From contig JAABSA010000001.1 in NCBI GenBank assembly GCA_011390635.1, positions 1 to 64,000 on the forward strand: 64,000 nt of DNA, given 5' to 3'. A program made the position numbers and the translations under genes. Below the pieces are notes generated by a model, which worked only from the letters and a program-made list of their open reading frames with translations, was not told the origin of the DNA and ran no database searches. Positions 7,460 through 16,407 of this stretch are shown piece by piece. Origin of the DNA: Desulfotignum sp. (GTDB lineage Bacteria; Desulfobacterota; Desulfobacteria; Desulfobacterales; Desulfobacteraceae). Within the stretch, counting starts at the first letter, position 1. Each line of letters starts with the position of its first letter.

Positions 7460-9310
7460 ATGACATATAATGTAAAAAAGTCAGAAGCCAATGTGGTGAT
7501 CAGCAAAACAGAATTAGAAAAGCTTATTGAAAAGGGCAAAAAACATGGTGTTCTCTCTTTTGCCGAAATAAATGATGCAATATCTGATGACGTGACCTCT
7601 TCTGATCAGATCGAAGATATTGTGGTTCAGTTTAAGGAACTTGGCATTACACTGGTGGATCTTGAAAAAGTAAAACACAAAAGTTCAGGTACCGGAACAT
7701 CTGACAAGCCTGCTGTCAAACCAGGGAGCAAAAAAGAAAAAATCAGGCAGGAATCCAAACACAAAAAATCAAATATTGCCGAAAGAAAAGATTTTTTTTC
7801 ATCAGTTAAAGAGCGGCCTGATCTGGAATTCGGGGCAGTAACCGATCCTGTTAAAATGTATCTCAAAGAAATGGGGATGGTCACGCTGTTAAGTCGGGAA
7901 GGTGAAATCGAAATCGCCAAAAAAATTGAAGTGGGAGAGCGGGATGTGCTGCGTGCCATGCTGGACTGTCCGATCTCCCTGACCACAATTTTTTTGTACG
8001 GGGATAAAATGGAAAAAAAATCCATGCGCCCCAAACATGTACTGCGCGATGTTGACGAAGGGGACGGGGTGGTGGATGAGGTGTCAAAGCAGGAAAAATT
8101 TTTGGAATCTCTGACCGTTATCAAAGACATCCATCAGAGCAACCAGGCCAAAAGGGATCAACTCCATGGCCTGAGAAAATCAACCAAAAAATACCAGAAT
8201 CTGGTGGAAGAGATTTACCAGGGTACAGAACAGATATTTGAAGAACTCAAACGCTGGCGCTTTGAATCCAATGTTATTGATACCATTGAAAAGAGTATCC
8301 GCAGCACCATTGTCTGGTTTGATACGGTTGACATTTTAATGGAAAGATGTGCCAAAACCTTTAATGTCATGAAAGATACGATGCTCAAACAGGCCTCTGA
8401 TCAGGAGAAATTTGTAGAATGGGCCACGGCCCGAACAAATCTTGATGCAGACAGCGCTGTTGTTCTGCATACGGACATACAGGCCGTCATGGACCAGGTG
8501 GCCCTGCGCAGGGAACTGATAAAAGGAGATTCTGATGATCTTCGGGCCATCACCCGGGGCATTGACAAGGGACGTAAAGACGCTGATTCTGCCAAACGCG
8601 AACTGGTCCGGGCCAATTTGCGGCTGGTTGTAAGCATTGCCAAAAAATACACCAACCGGGGTCTTCAATTTCTGGATCTGATCCAGGAAGGGAATATCGG
8701 TCTTATGAAGGCGGTGGACAAGTTTGAATACAGGCGGGGATACAAGTTCTCCACCTATGCCACCTGGTGGATCCGTCAGGCCATCACCCGGGCCATTGCT
8801 GATCAGGCAAGAACCATACGCATTCCAGTGCACATGATTGAAACCATCAACAAACTTATCAGAACCTCCAGATATCTGGTTCAGGAGATGGGCAAAGAAC
8901 CGTCTCCCGAAGAAATTGCACAAAAAATGGAGATTCCCATTGACAAGGTCCGGCGGGTTTTAAAAATTGCAAAGGAACCTATTTCTTTGGAAACTCCCAT
9001 TGGAGAGGAAGAAGACAGTCATCTGGGGGATTTTATTGAAGACAAGAAATTTTCCATTCCATCGGAAGCTGCCATTGACTTCAGCCTGGCGGAACAGACG
9101 CGCAAAATCCTGGCCACGTTGACACCCAGAGAAGAAAAGGTACTGCGCATGCGGTTTGGTATCGGAGAAAAATCCGACCACACCCTGGAAGAGGTGGGCA
9201 AGGATTTTACCGTGACCCGGGAGCGCATCCGCCAGATCGAGGCCAAAGCGCTGCGGAAATTACGGCATCCTACCAGGAGTAAGAAACTCAAGACCTTTAT
9301 AGAAAATTAA
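7460..9310 (+). CDS. rpoD: RNA polymerase sigma factor RpoD (sigma-70)
   Basis: The housekeeping sigma factor, 616 residues. The N-terminal region 1.1 ([23 protein letters not shown]) is recognisable, followed by a lysine-rich linker and region 1.2 ([11 protein letters not shown]). A long non-conserved insertion occupies about residues 170-370. Regions 2.1-2.4 ([51 protein letters not shown]), 3 ([13 protein letters not shown]) and 4.2 ([20 protein letters not shown]) are all intact. The many TTGACA-like and TATAAT-like elements in this window fit recognition by this factor. It shares an operon with dnaG; a separate promoter for the downstream tRNA starts immediately after its stop. Confidence 0.98.
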   Translation: MTYNVKKSEANVVISKTELEKLIEKGKKHGVLSFAEINDAISDDVTSSDQIEDIVVQFKELGITLVDLEKVKHKSSGTGTSDKPAVKPGSKKEKIRQESKHKKSNIAERKDFFSSVKERPDLEFGAVTDPVKMYLKEMGMVTLLSREGEIEIAKKIEVGERDVLRAMLDCPISLTTIFLYGDKMEKKSMRPKHVLRDVDEGDGVVDEVSKQEKFLESLTVIKDIHQSNQAKRDQLHGLRKSTKKYQNLVEEIYQGTEQIFEELKRWRFESNVIDTIEKSIRSTIVWFDTVDILMERCAKTFNVMKDTMLKQASDQEKFVEWATARTNLDADSAVVLHTDIQAVMDQVALRRELIKGDSDDLRAITRGIDKGRKDADSAKRELVRANLRLVVSIAKKYTNRGLQFLDLIQEGNIGLMKAVDKFEYRRGYKFSTYATWWIRQAITRAIADQARTIRIPVHMIETINKLIRTSRYLVQEMGKEPSPEEIAQKMEIPIDKVRRVLKIAKEPISLETPIGEEEDSHLGDFIEDKKFSIPSEAAIDFSLAEQTRKILATLTPREEKVLRMRFGIGEKSDHTLEEVGKDFTVTRERIRQIEAKALRKLRHPTRSKKLKTFIEN

Positions 9311-9313
9311 AAC

Positions 9314-9342
9314 TTGACTTGAAAATGTGTTTGCTATATATG
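9314..9342 (+). promoter_or_regulatory. Predicted sigma-70 promoter for the CAU tRNA
   Basis: TTGACT at 9314-9319 and TATATG at 9337-9342, 17 bases apart, begin right after the rpoD stop. The predicted start of transcription lies about 24 bases before the tRNA 5' end. Confidence 0.65.
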
Positions 9343-9372
9343 ATTAAAGTTTGTTTGGGTGCCAACGGTAAA

Positions 9373-9449
9373 GGGCCTATAGCTCAGTTTGGCAGAGCCA
9401 CCGGCTCATAACCGGTCGGTCCCTGGTTCGAATCCAGGTGGGCCCACCA
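9373..9449 (+). tRNA. tRNA with CAU anticodon (tRNA-Ile2 or elongator tRNA-Met)
   Basis: A 77-base cloverleaf including an encoded CCA. The acceptor stem GGGCCTA pairs with TGGGCCC (one G-U pair), the D arm is AGCTCAG...GAGCC, the anticodon stem is CCGGC...GCCGG-like around loop CTCATAA (anticodon CAT), and the T arm is CTGGTTCGAATCCAG. It is not an initiator because the first acceptor pair is matched and the anticodon stem lacks the three G-C run of initiators. The GGGCCTA start resembles tRNA-Ile acceptor stems, so a lysidine-modified tRNA-Ile2 reading AUA is favoured, but elongator Met cannot be ruled out by eye. Confidence 0.93.
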
Positions 9450-9546
9450 TGACACCCTGACAGACACAGTTTGTGAAAGTAAAAATGATAAGGATGGTCA
9501 AGTCATTTATGATTATGCCTGTAAAAAAGCAACATAGAAAATAAAT

Positions 9547-9579
9547 AAAAAAAGCGTGGCATCTCACCACGCTTTTTTT
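9547..9579 (+). terminator. Rho-independent terminator after the tRNA
   Basis: The stem GCGTGG (9554-9559)/CCACGC (9567-9572) has a seven-base loop and is flanked by an A run on the left and a run of seven T on the right. This is a textbook, potentially bidirectional intrinsic terminator closing the rpoD-tRNA transcript, 18 bases before the NIF3 gene. Confidence 0.9.
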
Positions 9580-9596
9580 ATTTGGGTTGAAAGATC

Positions 9597-10415
9597 ATGA
9601 CGCCAACCGTAAAACAGATTCTGCTCATAATCGATGACATCGCTCCCTGTGACCTGGCAGAATCATGGGATAACAGCGGGTTGTGTGCCGGCAGTCTGGA
9701 TTGGCCGGTAAAAAAAATTCTGGTGGGACTTGATCCCGGTATGCAGGTGATGCGCGCCGCCCAAGAGTGGAAAGCAGATATGGTGCTTACCCACCATCCC
9801 TTGTTTATCACACCTGAAAAGACCATTGATTTCAGTCAGATGCCTGGATCTGCCATTGCCATGGCAGCAAAAGAACATATTGCCATTGTCTGTGCACACA
9901 CCAATCTGGATAAAGCCCGAAACGGGCTGAATGATTTTTTTGCAGACCGCATCGGCATTACGGTAACCCACCCCCTTGTTCCAGACCCTTATGTTTCAGC
10001 GCAACACTGCACCGGGACCGGTATCGGAAGAATCGGACAGGTAACCTCTTCCATTTCCCTGGCGCGGATGGTGTCTGACATCAAAAAACAGCTGGGCATC
10101 CAACAGGCAAGGGTTGTGGGAGACATGGATATCATGGTTAAAAAAATTGCCCTGTGTACAGGTTCGGGCGGATCTCTGGTGCCGGCTTTTTTACATTCCG
10201 GTGCAGATCTGTTTATCACCGGTGATATAAAATATCACGAGGCCCGGCTGGTGCAGGAGCATGGCAAAGCATTAATAGATGTGGGGCATTTTGCCTCGGA
10301 AATCCCGGCAGTGGATCTGTTGTCGAACAAAATGGTTAAGGCGGCTTCTCTTGCAGGATATGATCTGGAAATAAAAGGCTTTAATCGGGAAACAGACCCA
10401 TTTGTCATAGTGTAA
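9597..10415 (+). CDS. NIF3-like dinuclear metal centre protein
   Basis: A 272-residue NIF3/YbgI-family protein. Such proteins form toroidal hexamers with a dinuclear metal site; some are annotated as GTP cyclohydrolase I type 2, but the cellular function is unsettled. The metal-binding segments are visible: LTHHPLF (about residue 63), CAHTNLDKA, GDIKYHEA and DVGHFASE. The short form lacks the PII-like insertion found in longer members. In many deltaproteobacteria and other bacteria this gene is followed by a zinc-ribbon coiled-coil protein, as here after nine bases, suggesting a functional pair. Confidence 0.93.
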   Translation: MTPTVKQILLIIDDIAPCDLAESWDNSGLCAGSLDWPVKKILVGLDPGMQVMRAAQEWKADMVLTHHPLFITPEKTIDFSQMPGSAIAMAAKEHIAIVCAHTNLDKARNGLNDFFADRIGITVTHPLVPDPYVSAQHCTGTGIGRIGQVTSSISLARMVSDIKKQLGIQQARVVGDMDIMVKKIALCTGSGGSLVPAFLHSGADLFITGDIKYHEARLVQEHGKALIDVGHFASEIPAVDLLSNKMVKAASLAGYDLEIKGFNRETDPFVIV

Positions 10416-10424
10416 GGACAGCTT

Positions 10425-11162
10425 ATGAACCAAAGTTTAAAAAACGACATTGAAACGCTTGTCAGGCTCCAGGAGATTGAAGCTGAAATCCGCAGACTTC
10501 AATCGGTTATCCAGAAAGTTGAAAAAGAAAAAACCACACTCGCGGACAGGCTTAAAGCGTTTGAAACCGCTTTACATACACACCAGCAGGAAGTAAATGA
10601 AATTGTCCAGCAATGTGTGGATACGGAGCAGGAAATTCAAATTGTGGATGCCAGGATCATCAAAAGCAATGAAACCTTGAGAATGGTAAAAACCAACAAG
10701 GAATACCAGGTGTTGCTGCGGGAAGTGGATGACAACAAAAAGCGCAAAGATGTTCTGGAAAATCAGTTGCTGGCATTTTATGACCAGAGGGAAGCTGCGG
10801 AAACAACTGCTGCTGAGACCGAGCAGCAGTTTTTACAGCTCCAGGAAAAGATCAGGGCCGAGCAGGCGGAAATTGACAAAAAAACAGTAGATGACAGAGA
10901 GTTGCTTGCAGAATCTTTGGCACAGCAGAAAGAAATTGGAAAAAACCTGGATCCATCGTTGATGAACCGGTTCAGGAAAATAGCCAAAATGAACCAGGGA
11001 CAGGCTGTCGCCCAGGTGAGAAATGAATCCTGCATGGGCTGTTTTATGAATGTTCCGCCCCAGTTGTGCATTGAGGTACAACGGGCGAATCAATTGATTT
11101 CATGCCCCCAGTGCAGCCGTATCCTTTATCATGTAAATGACGATCCAATGTCAGGTGATTAA
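10425..11162 (+). CDS. Coiled-coil protein with C4-type zinc ribbon
   Basis: A 245-residue protein. Residues 1-175 are a long coiled coil (EIEAEIRRLQSVIQKVEKEKTTL and later heptads), and the C-terminus is a zinc ribbon with Cys203, Cys206, Cys227 and Cys230 (ESCMGCFMNVPPQ, then SCPQC). This architecture is the C4-type zinc ribbon family (zf-RING_7), structurally similar to proteins of the CT398/FlgZ-like type reported to interact with sigma-54 or flagellar partners in some bacteria; that role is not demonstrated here. It follows the NIF3 gene and directly precedes the RNase P RNA gene, only about ten bases from its 5' stem. Confidence 0.88.
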   Translation: MNQSLKNDIETLVRLQEIEAEIRRLQSVIQKVEKEKTTLADRLKAFETALHTHQQEVNEIVQQCVDTEQEIQIVDARIIKSNETLRMVKTNKEYQVLLREVDDNKKRKDVLENQLLAFYDQREAAETTAAETEQQFLQLQEKIRAEQAEIDKKTVDDRELLAESLAQQKEIGKNLDPSLMNRFRKIAKMNQGQAVAQVRNESCMGCFMNVPPQLCIEVQRANQLISCPQCSRILYHVNDDPMSGD

Positions 11163-11172
11163 CATGTAAGAT

Positions 11173-11569
<397 letters not shown>

Positions 11570-11594
11570 ATTTACCAATACCGGAAAAATCCAA

Positions 11595-12905
11595 ATGAAT
11601 GACACCTGTGATATTTCCTTCAAAGAAAAAGCCAATATTTTTTCTTTTGAATTTTTAAAATGCATACAGTTTATCCTCACCATTGAAGATGATACCTATC
11701 TTTTTACCAAAAAACTGTATTCAAAACTGATCATCAATTCCCATATACTGGAAGATTTTTTAGATTTTCACGGGGCAAAAAAAAATTCAGAATGGCTTTT
11801 TTACCGGGAACTGGGAGCCCTGGTCCGGCATTTGGCGCTGGCCTGCTACTCACAACGTCATATTCTGAACCGGCTCCCATTCTACCGGCTTGAGTATGCC
11901 GAATACGATCTTTTCAAACAGGAAGCCACTGATACCTTAAGAATTCTGCAGGATTCATTGAAACTGGCTGCACCGGTTATTCTGGACGAGGCAAGGCGGC
12001 TGCATATCACCATTCCCCATTCCGGATATAATCTGAGTTATTTTCCCGGTATTTCCTCCACTCAGCAGCTGGATCACAATATTGATGATTTCACTGCCAG
12101 GGACAATCAGAAAAAAAATCTGACCCGGATCTCCAGTGAATTTTTAGATGTGGTGAAGGCATTTGAATCGTTGTCTTTTTATGAACGGTATGATCTCAAG
12201 GATATCCAGAAACTGGTCCCGGAAAAAATCAATGAGGTCATTATCCGCAGCTTTGAAATGAAGGTACATAATATCCAGTCTTCCTTTGATTCTTATGTGG
12301 TGAAAACCCAGTCTGCAGATGAAAATATCCTCCTGGATCAGCTGCGCAGCCATTTTTCCATTGTTTTTCATATTCTCCAGGTCATGGGGCGGCTGCTCCA
12401 TTTTTATGAACGCCATCTGTATGATGTGGGGTTCAAGGATGTATATATGCGTGTCAGGAAGTCCCTGGCGGAATTGATCGACCCGGATGTACTGCTGGAC
12501 CGGGCGGTGAATTTTTGTTTGTTTTATGCCTGGAAGTTTTTGTCATCCGGAAAACAGGTGGCATCCAATATCTTGAATAAAAATATGGAAACCGCCTCCA
12601 TTGAGGTATCCATTCCCATGGACAGGGGATTTCACAGCCGCCCCAGTCTTCTGGTGGCAAAAATCGTTCAGCACTACGGCGGAGAGGTGGTTCTGCAGGT
12701 GGGCAAAGACCAGTTTGATGCATCATCGGTTCTGGATATCCAGTGGGCAGGCGGTAAAATTAAAAAAGAAAATTTTGAGACCGTTATATTCACAGGCGAT
12801 TCCAGGGCATTGAACGATCTTGTCATCCTGGCCGGTGTCAACTACGGTGAAGACCACATGGGCAAAGGGACTCCTTTGCCAAAGCAATTGTCCTACCTGA
12901 GTTGA
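11595..12905 (+). CDS. Protein with C-terminal HPr-like phosphocarrier domain
   Basis: A 436-residue protein. The last about 95 residues form an HPr-type fold: SIEVSIPMDRGFHSRPSLLVAKIVQHY, with His347 at the place of the phospho-histidine of HPr (G-[LF]-H-x-R-P), then VVLQVGKDQFDASSVLDI matching the HPr segment with its S-[IV]-[ML] helix; the serine (about residue 374) is at or near the regulatory Ser46 position. The first about 340 residues are helical, rich in aromatic and charged residues, and are not recognised. The open frame extends back into rnpB, so the ATG at 11595 just after the RNA is chosen. No EI or EII gene of a phosphotransferase system is in the window. It probably works as a phosphorylation-responsive regulator, but this is inference. 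Confidence 0.8.
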   Translation: MNDTCDISFKEKANIFSFEFLKCIQFILTIEDDTYLFTKKLYSKLIINSHILEDFLDFHGAKKNSEWLFYRELGALVRHLALACYSQRHILNRLPFYRLEYAEYDLFKQEATDTLRILQDSLKLAAPVILDEARRLHITIPHSGYNLSYFPGISSTQQLDHNIDDFTARDNQKKNLTRISSEFLDVVKAFESLSFYERYDLKDIQKLVPEKINEVIIRSFEMKVHNIQSSFDSYVVKTQSADENILLDQLRSHFSIVFHILQVMGRLLHFYERHLYDVGFKDVYMRVRKSLAELIDPDVLLDRAVNFCLFYAWKFLSSGKQVASNILNKNMETASIEVSIPMDRGFHSRPSLLVAKIVQHYGGEVVLQVGKDQFDASSVLDIQWAGGKIKKENFETVIFTGDSRALNDLVILAGVNYGEDHMGKGTPLPKQLSYLS

Positions 12906-12908
12906 CCA

Positions 12909-13619
12909 ATGGAACATCCTGTGTGCATACCCATTATTGTGGCAGCGGGAAAAGGCTGCCGCATGGGCACTGCCATAAAAAAACAATACCTGGTTCTGGA
13001 CAACATTCCGGTCTTGACCAGGACATTGTTGGTGTTTGACCGCCATGACACCATAGATGACATTATCCTGGTGGTCCCCGAAGAAGACCTGCCCTATTCC
13101 AGAAAAAACATTATTCATCCCTATGCATTTACACAGACGATTCACCTGGTTGCAGGGGGAGACACCCGGCAGCAATCGGTTTTAAACGGGCTCAACAGGG
13201 CCTGTCAGCTCATCCATGATCCTGCCGGTTGTCTGGTGCTCATCCATGACGGGGTTCGGCCGTTTGTAACACCGGATTTGATCAAACGCCTTACAAAGAT
13301 TGCCATCCAAAAAGGAGGATGCATACCGGTCCTGGCCGTTAATGATACCCTCAAGCAGATCAAAAAGAACACACAGATTCACAAAACCCTTGACCGGGAT
13401 CTGATATACAGGGCCCAGACCCCCCAGGTATTTCCCCTTGATGTGATTTTAAAGGCATTTGAATATGCAGAGATCACTGGATTTGCGGGAACAGATGATG
13501 CATCGGTTATGGAACATGCCGGTTTTGACGTTTATACCACCCATGGCGACAATACAAATATAAAATTGACAACACCTGACGATCTGATTCTGGCCCGTTA
13601 TTTCATGGAAAAGGCATAG
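12909..13619 (+). CDS. ispD: 2-C-methyl-D-erythritol 4-phosphate cytidylyltransferase
   Basis: Third step of the MEP isoprenoid pathway: CTP plus methylerythritol phosphate gives CDP-ME. The 236-residue enzyme has the nucleotide-binding AAGKGCRMGTAIKKQY loop near the N-terminus, the GGDTRQQSVLNGL motif, IHDGVRPFV, RAQTPQVF and GTDDASVMEH, all diagnostic. It begins three bases after the HPr-domain gene, so the two are translationally linked. ispF, often adjacent or fused, is not in the window. The stretch after the stop (about 170 bases) holds no gene before the next promoter. Confidence 0.96.
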   Translation: MEHPVCIPIIVAAGKGCRMGTAIKKQYLVLDNIPVLTRTLLVFDRHDTIDDIILVVPEEDLPYSRKNIIHPYAFTQTIHLVAGGDTRQQSVLNGLNRACQLIHDPAGCLVLIHDGVRPFVTPDLIKRLTKIAIQKGGCIPVLAVNDTLKQIKKNTQIHKTLDRDLIYRAQTPQVFPLDVILKAFEYAEITGFAGTDDASVMEHAGFDVYTTHGDNTNIKLTTPDDLILARYFMEKA

Positions 13620-13792
13620 CTGGTCTTAAAAAAATCATCTGGTATGGCAGACCCTGAACATTTACCATGAGCATGCCTGGGTTTCGACCTTTTCTCAGTA
13701 ACACTCTGTCCCCGGACCCGCCAGGAGTTTCCAGCAGCGTTCCGAGAGAGCACCCGCTATTATAGCAAATATCCAGGTCAGACAGTTTGTTA

Positions 13793-13822
13793 TTGACTTT
13801 GAAACACAGTTACGCATAATAG
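13793..13822 (+). promoter_or_regulatory. Predicted sigma-70 promoter for the solute-binding-like gene
   Basis: TTGACT at 13793-13798 and TAATAG at 13817-13822 with 18-base spacing, about 44 bases before the start codon of the next gene. Confidence 0.5.
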
Positions 13823-13865
13823 ACAGGATTGTCTTAATCCATGATTATATTCTGGAGGTACCTTG

Positions 13866-14804
13866 ATGGCGGAAAAACCGGCAATAAAAATTGGTTATCT
13901 GAAGATTACCGACCACCTTATCCTGGGTGTGACCAAGCGCAAACTTGAAAAAGGTATGGAAACCTTTGCACACTGCTCTCTTGAGACTATTGTCAAGAAC
14001 GGATGGAACGAGGTCGCAGATGCTATTGCCACCAAATCGCTGGATGGTGCCCTGATACTGGCCCCCACAGCCATGGATCTGTTTAAGTCCGGGGTGGATT
14101 TGAAATTGCTGCTGCTGACCCATAAATCCGGCAGTGTTCTGGTGAAAAGCAAAAATGCCCACATTGAAAAAATCGAGGATTTTGCAGGAAAAACCGTGCT
14201 GATCCCTTATCAGTTGTCCATTCATAATATGCTGTTTCACAAGTTGCTATCGGAAAAAGGACTGACCCCGGGTCGGGCCAACGAACCCAATGTGGACGTC
14301 ACTCTGGAGGTCGTGGCACCCTTTCAGATGCCTGAAGCCATCCAATTGGATGAAGAAGGGGAAATCGGCGGATTTATTGTGGCTGAACCATTTGGCTCCC
14401 AGGTTATTGCACAGGGAGGAGGGGAAGAATTTTGCCTGTCCAAGGATCTTTGGCCCAAGCACCCCTGCTGTGTGTTTGTAATGCGCACAGAAATCATGGA
14501 AAAACATCCGGAAGCCATCCAGGAAATCTGTACCAGTTTTGTCAGATCCGGTCTTGCCATTGATGCACAGCCGGATCCGGCAGCAATCATCGGCGGCGAT
14601 TTTCTGTCCCAGGACAAGGATGTGATTCACCGGGTATTGACCCGGCCCCCGGACCGGATTATCACCGGTGAGCTGTTTCCGGTGATAGAGGACCTGGACA
14701 CTATTCAGAAATATATGATGGACAAAATGAAGATTATGACCAGCCTCATTGATCTTGAAAAATTTGTAGATACCCGGTTTGCAAAAAAAGCAGGGGCCAG
14801 GTAA
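13866..14804 (+). CDS. NrtA/CmpA/SsuA-like solute-binding protein without signal peptide
   Basis: A 312-residue protein with the type II periplasmic binding fold of the nitrate/sulfonate/bicarbonate ABC-transporter family: KIGYLKITDHLILGV at the N-terminus, DGALILAPTAMDL, the hinge-like IEDFAGKTVLIPYQLSIHNML, GGFIVAEPFGSQ and a C-terminal helical tail. The start at 13866 has GGAGGT five bases upstream, and no hydrophobic leader or lipobox is present, so the protein appears cytoplasmic. No permease or ATPase gene is adjacent. It may therefore be a ligand sensor or an enzyme of the NMT1/THI5-like group rather than a transport component. It converges on the DLDDL-repeat gene, eight bases apart. 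Confidence 0.8.
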   Translation: MAEKPAIKIGYLKITDHLILGVTKRKLEKGMETFAHCSLETIVKNGWNEVADAIATKSLDGALILAPTAMDLFKSGVDLKLLLLTHKSGSVLVKSKNAHIEKIEDFAGKTVLIPYQLSIHNMLFHKLLSEKGLTPGRANEPNVDVTLEVVAPFQMPEAIQLDEEGEIGGFIVAEPFGSQVIAQGGGEEFCLSKDLWPKHPCCVFVMRTEIMEKHPEAIQEICTSFVRSGLAIDAQPDPAAIIGGDFLSQDKDVIHRVLTRPPDRIITGELFPVIEDLDTIQKYMMDKMKIMTSLIDLEKFVDTRFAKKAGAR

Positions 14805-14812
14805 CAGCAGTT

Positions 14813-16018
14813 TCAGCCGTCTGCAGCATCAATGAATGCATAAATCTGTGACATCGCTTTGACTGTCCATTCGGGCTTTTTTGAAATTGTGTCCACATTA
14901 TCCTGGTTCAGCCGCCGGGCAGCTTCCCGGGCACTGAGCCCGTCTGATTTTAAACCCATTATGATCTTCATTACGGCAGCCTTGTATTTTTCAAGGTCCT
15001 GATCACGGGAAATATCCGGCTTAAGGGAAGGTACCGTATCCACAAGTGCCGTCAGATCATCAAGAGGTGCATCCTTTGGCGGGGCAACCTCTTTGTTATC
15101 GTTATCCACGCCATTCTGGTCGCTGATCAATCGGGACAGATCATCCAGGTCATCTGTCAAAGATGGTTGTACCAGCAGGGATAAATCATCCAGATCCGGG
15201 GAAATGGTTGCACCAGAATCCTCTTTGATCAATAAATTCAGATCATCCAGGTCTTTTGCATCCGCTGCTTTTTGGGCGGTGTTTACCAGCAGGGACAGGT
15301 CATCCAGATCGGTTTCACTGTTTTGTTCACCGGCTGCCGCATCAATAAGGTCCTCCAGATCATCCATCTCTTTGGATCGGGGCAGGGGGGTGTCCAGAAG
15401 ATCGGTTAAATCATCATCCATCTGGATGGTTTTGACAGCTTCATGGGTCACAGCCTGAACAGTGGCAGCCTGGCTTCCCTGCCTGATCATCTGCTGGAGT
15501 GCTGCTGCAATATTGTTCATAGCGGCTGCTTTTTTTTCTTCCGCCTCAGCTCTTTTTTCATGGGCAGCGGCTGTTCTTTCTTCTGCCGCCGCTCTTTTTT
15601 CATGGGCAGCGGCAATTTTTTTCTGGTGTTCTCCCATATCATTGAAAAAAGAGGTGATGAGATGCAACCCGTCTTTGCTGATCCGTATATCATCATGGGA
15701 CTGCTCAAAAAACTGTTCTGCAAGCCCGTTGACATCCTTTTTCGGTCTGGTTTTTTGCGGATCAGGTTCTGTGTCAAGGGTTTCATCTATTTGTGAGGGC
15801 AGCATGCCGGACTCCAGAGACTGCTTGATCTCAAGCATCAGAGAAACCGCCTTTTCGGGGTACCAGGGACGGTTCTCCACCATTTCAACAGGAAATCTGT
15901 GGTGGAACCGTTTCAATATAAAATTGGTAAGGGCGGTTCCTGCCGCAAGTTCGCGGGTGATATCATGCACAGATAATAAATGTTCTCTCATATCCTTTTG
16001 GTCGTTTGCATTATCCAA
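14813..16018 (-). CDS. MerR-like HTH protein with coiled coil and DLDDL repeats
   Basis: A 401-residue protein that I do not recognise as a named family. The N-terminus (residues 17-82) resembles a MerR-type helix-turn-helix: DITRELAAGTALTNFILKR, then RPWYPEKAVSLMLEIKQSLESG. Residues 131-172 are an alanine-rich charged helix with two imperfect AHEKRA(A/E)AEE copies. Between residues 201 and 328 there are seven copies of a short acidic motif of the form LDDLxxL[IVL] with variable spacers, suggesting repeated docking motifs. Residues 354-398 (LKSDGLSAREAARRLNQ) look like a second helix-turn-helix of the resolvase/recombinase type. It could be a DNA-bridging or scaffold regulator; no function is claimed. 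It is transcribed towards the solute-binding-like gene. Confidence 0.72.
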   Translation of the reverse strand: MDNANDQKDMREHLLSVHDITRELAAGTALTNFILKRFHHRFPVEMVENRPWYPEKAVSLMLEIKQSLESGMLPSQIDETLDTEPDPQKTRPKKDVNGLAEQFFEQSHDDIRISKDGLHLITSFFNDMGEHQKKIAAAHEKRAAAEERTAAAHEKRAEAEEKKAAAMNNIAAALQQMIRQGSQAATVQAVTHEAVKTIQMDDDLTDLLDTPLPRSKEMDDLEDLIDAAAGEQNSETDLDDLSLLVNTAQKAADAKDLDDLNLLIKEDSGATISPDLDDLSLLVQPSLTDDLDDLSRLISDQNGVDNDNKEVAPPKDAPLDDLTALVDTVPSLKPDISRDQDLEKYKAAVMKIIMGLKSDGLSAREAARRLNQDNVDTISKKPEWTVKAMSQIYAFIDAADG

Positions 16019-16407
16019 CGTCAGTATGTCTCCTTTACAAACCGCAGATTACGGGGGGCATGTCTGGTATACATACACCGGATAAAAAGCCTCGGGCATG
16101 AATGTTGCCGACTGCCGGCAGTCCTCATTTTCCAATCTTAAATATAAATGCAATAATTTACCATGTTTTTTTAACCTGAAAAAGAAATATCCACAAGCAC
16201 CGGTGTAAATAAATGAAAAGGTTTGACAGGCAAAATACCGGTTGTTATATTTCTGTTATATTCGTATCAAAAATGTTCAAAAACAAAACCATGCCCGGAA
16301 TCAATGGCTGACGGGGCAGTATGCGATTTATTTTCGACTGAAACAAGACCAGGTCCAATACAATGCAAAGCAGATATCTGCTTTTGCGACGTCCAGGGGA
16401 GGATAAC
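16019..16407. other. Intergenic region upstream of the prkA cluster
   Basis: These 389 bases separate two divergent genes. The left part, upstream of the minus-strand DLDDL gene, shows no clear promoter to me. The right half carries the prkA promoter at 16223-16251 and a leader of about 150 bases before the start codon. A short open frame within the leader is in frame with prkA and has no separate ribosome binding site. Nothing else was found. Confidence 0.4.
16223..16251 (+). promoter_or_regulatory. Strong predicted sigma-70 promoter of the prkA cluster
   Basis: TTGACA at 16223-16228 and TATATT at 16246-16251, separated by 17 bases. The match is close to consensus, so the cluster may be transcribed by the housekeeping sigma factor rather than only under stress; about 150 bases of untranslated leader follow. 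Confidence 0.75.

Noticed and set aside
15093-15458. Ser/Arg-rich plus-strand frame
   Set aside because: Its low complexity is the reverse complement of the repeated DLDDL-encoding segment.
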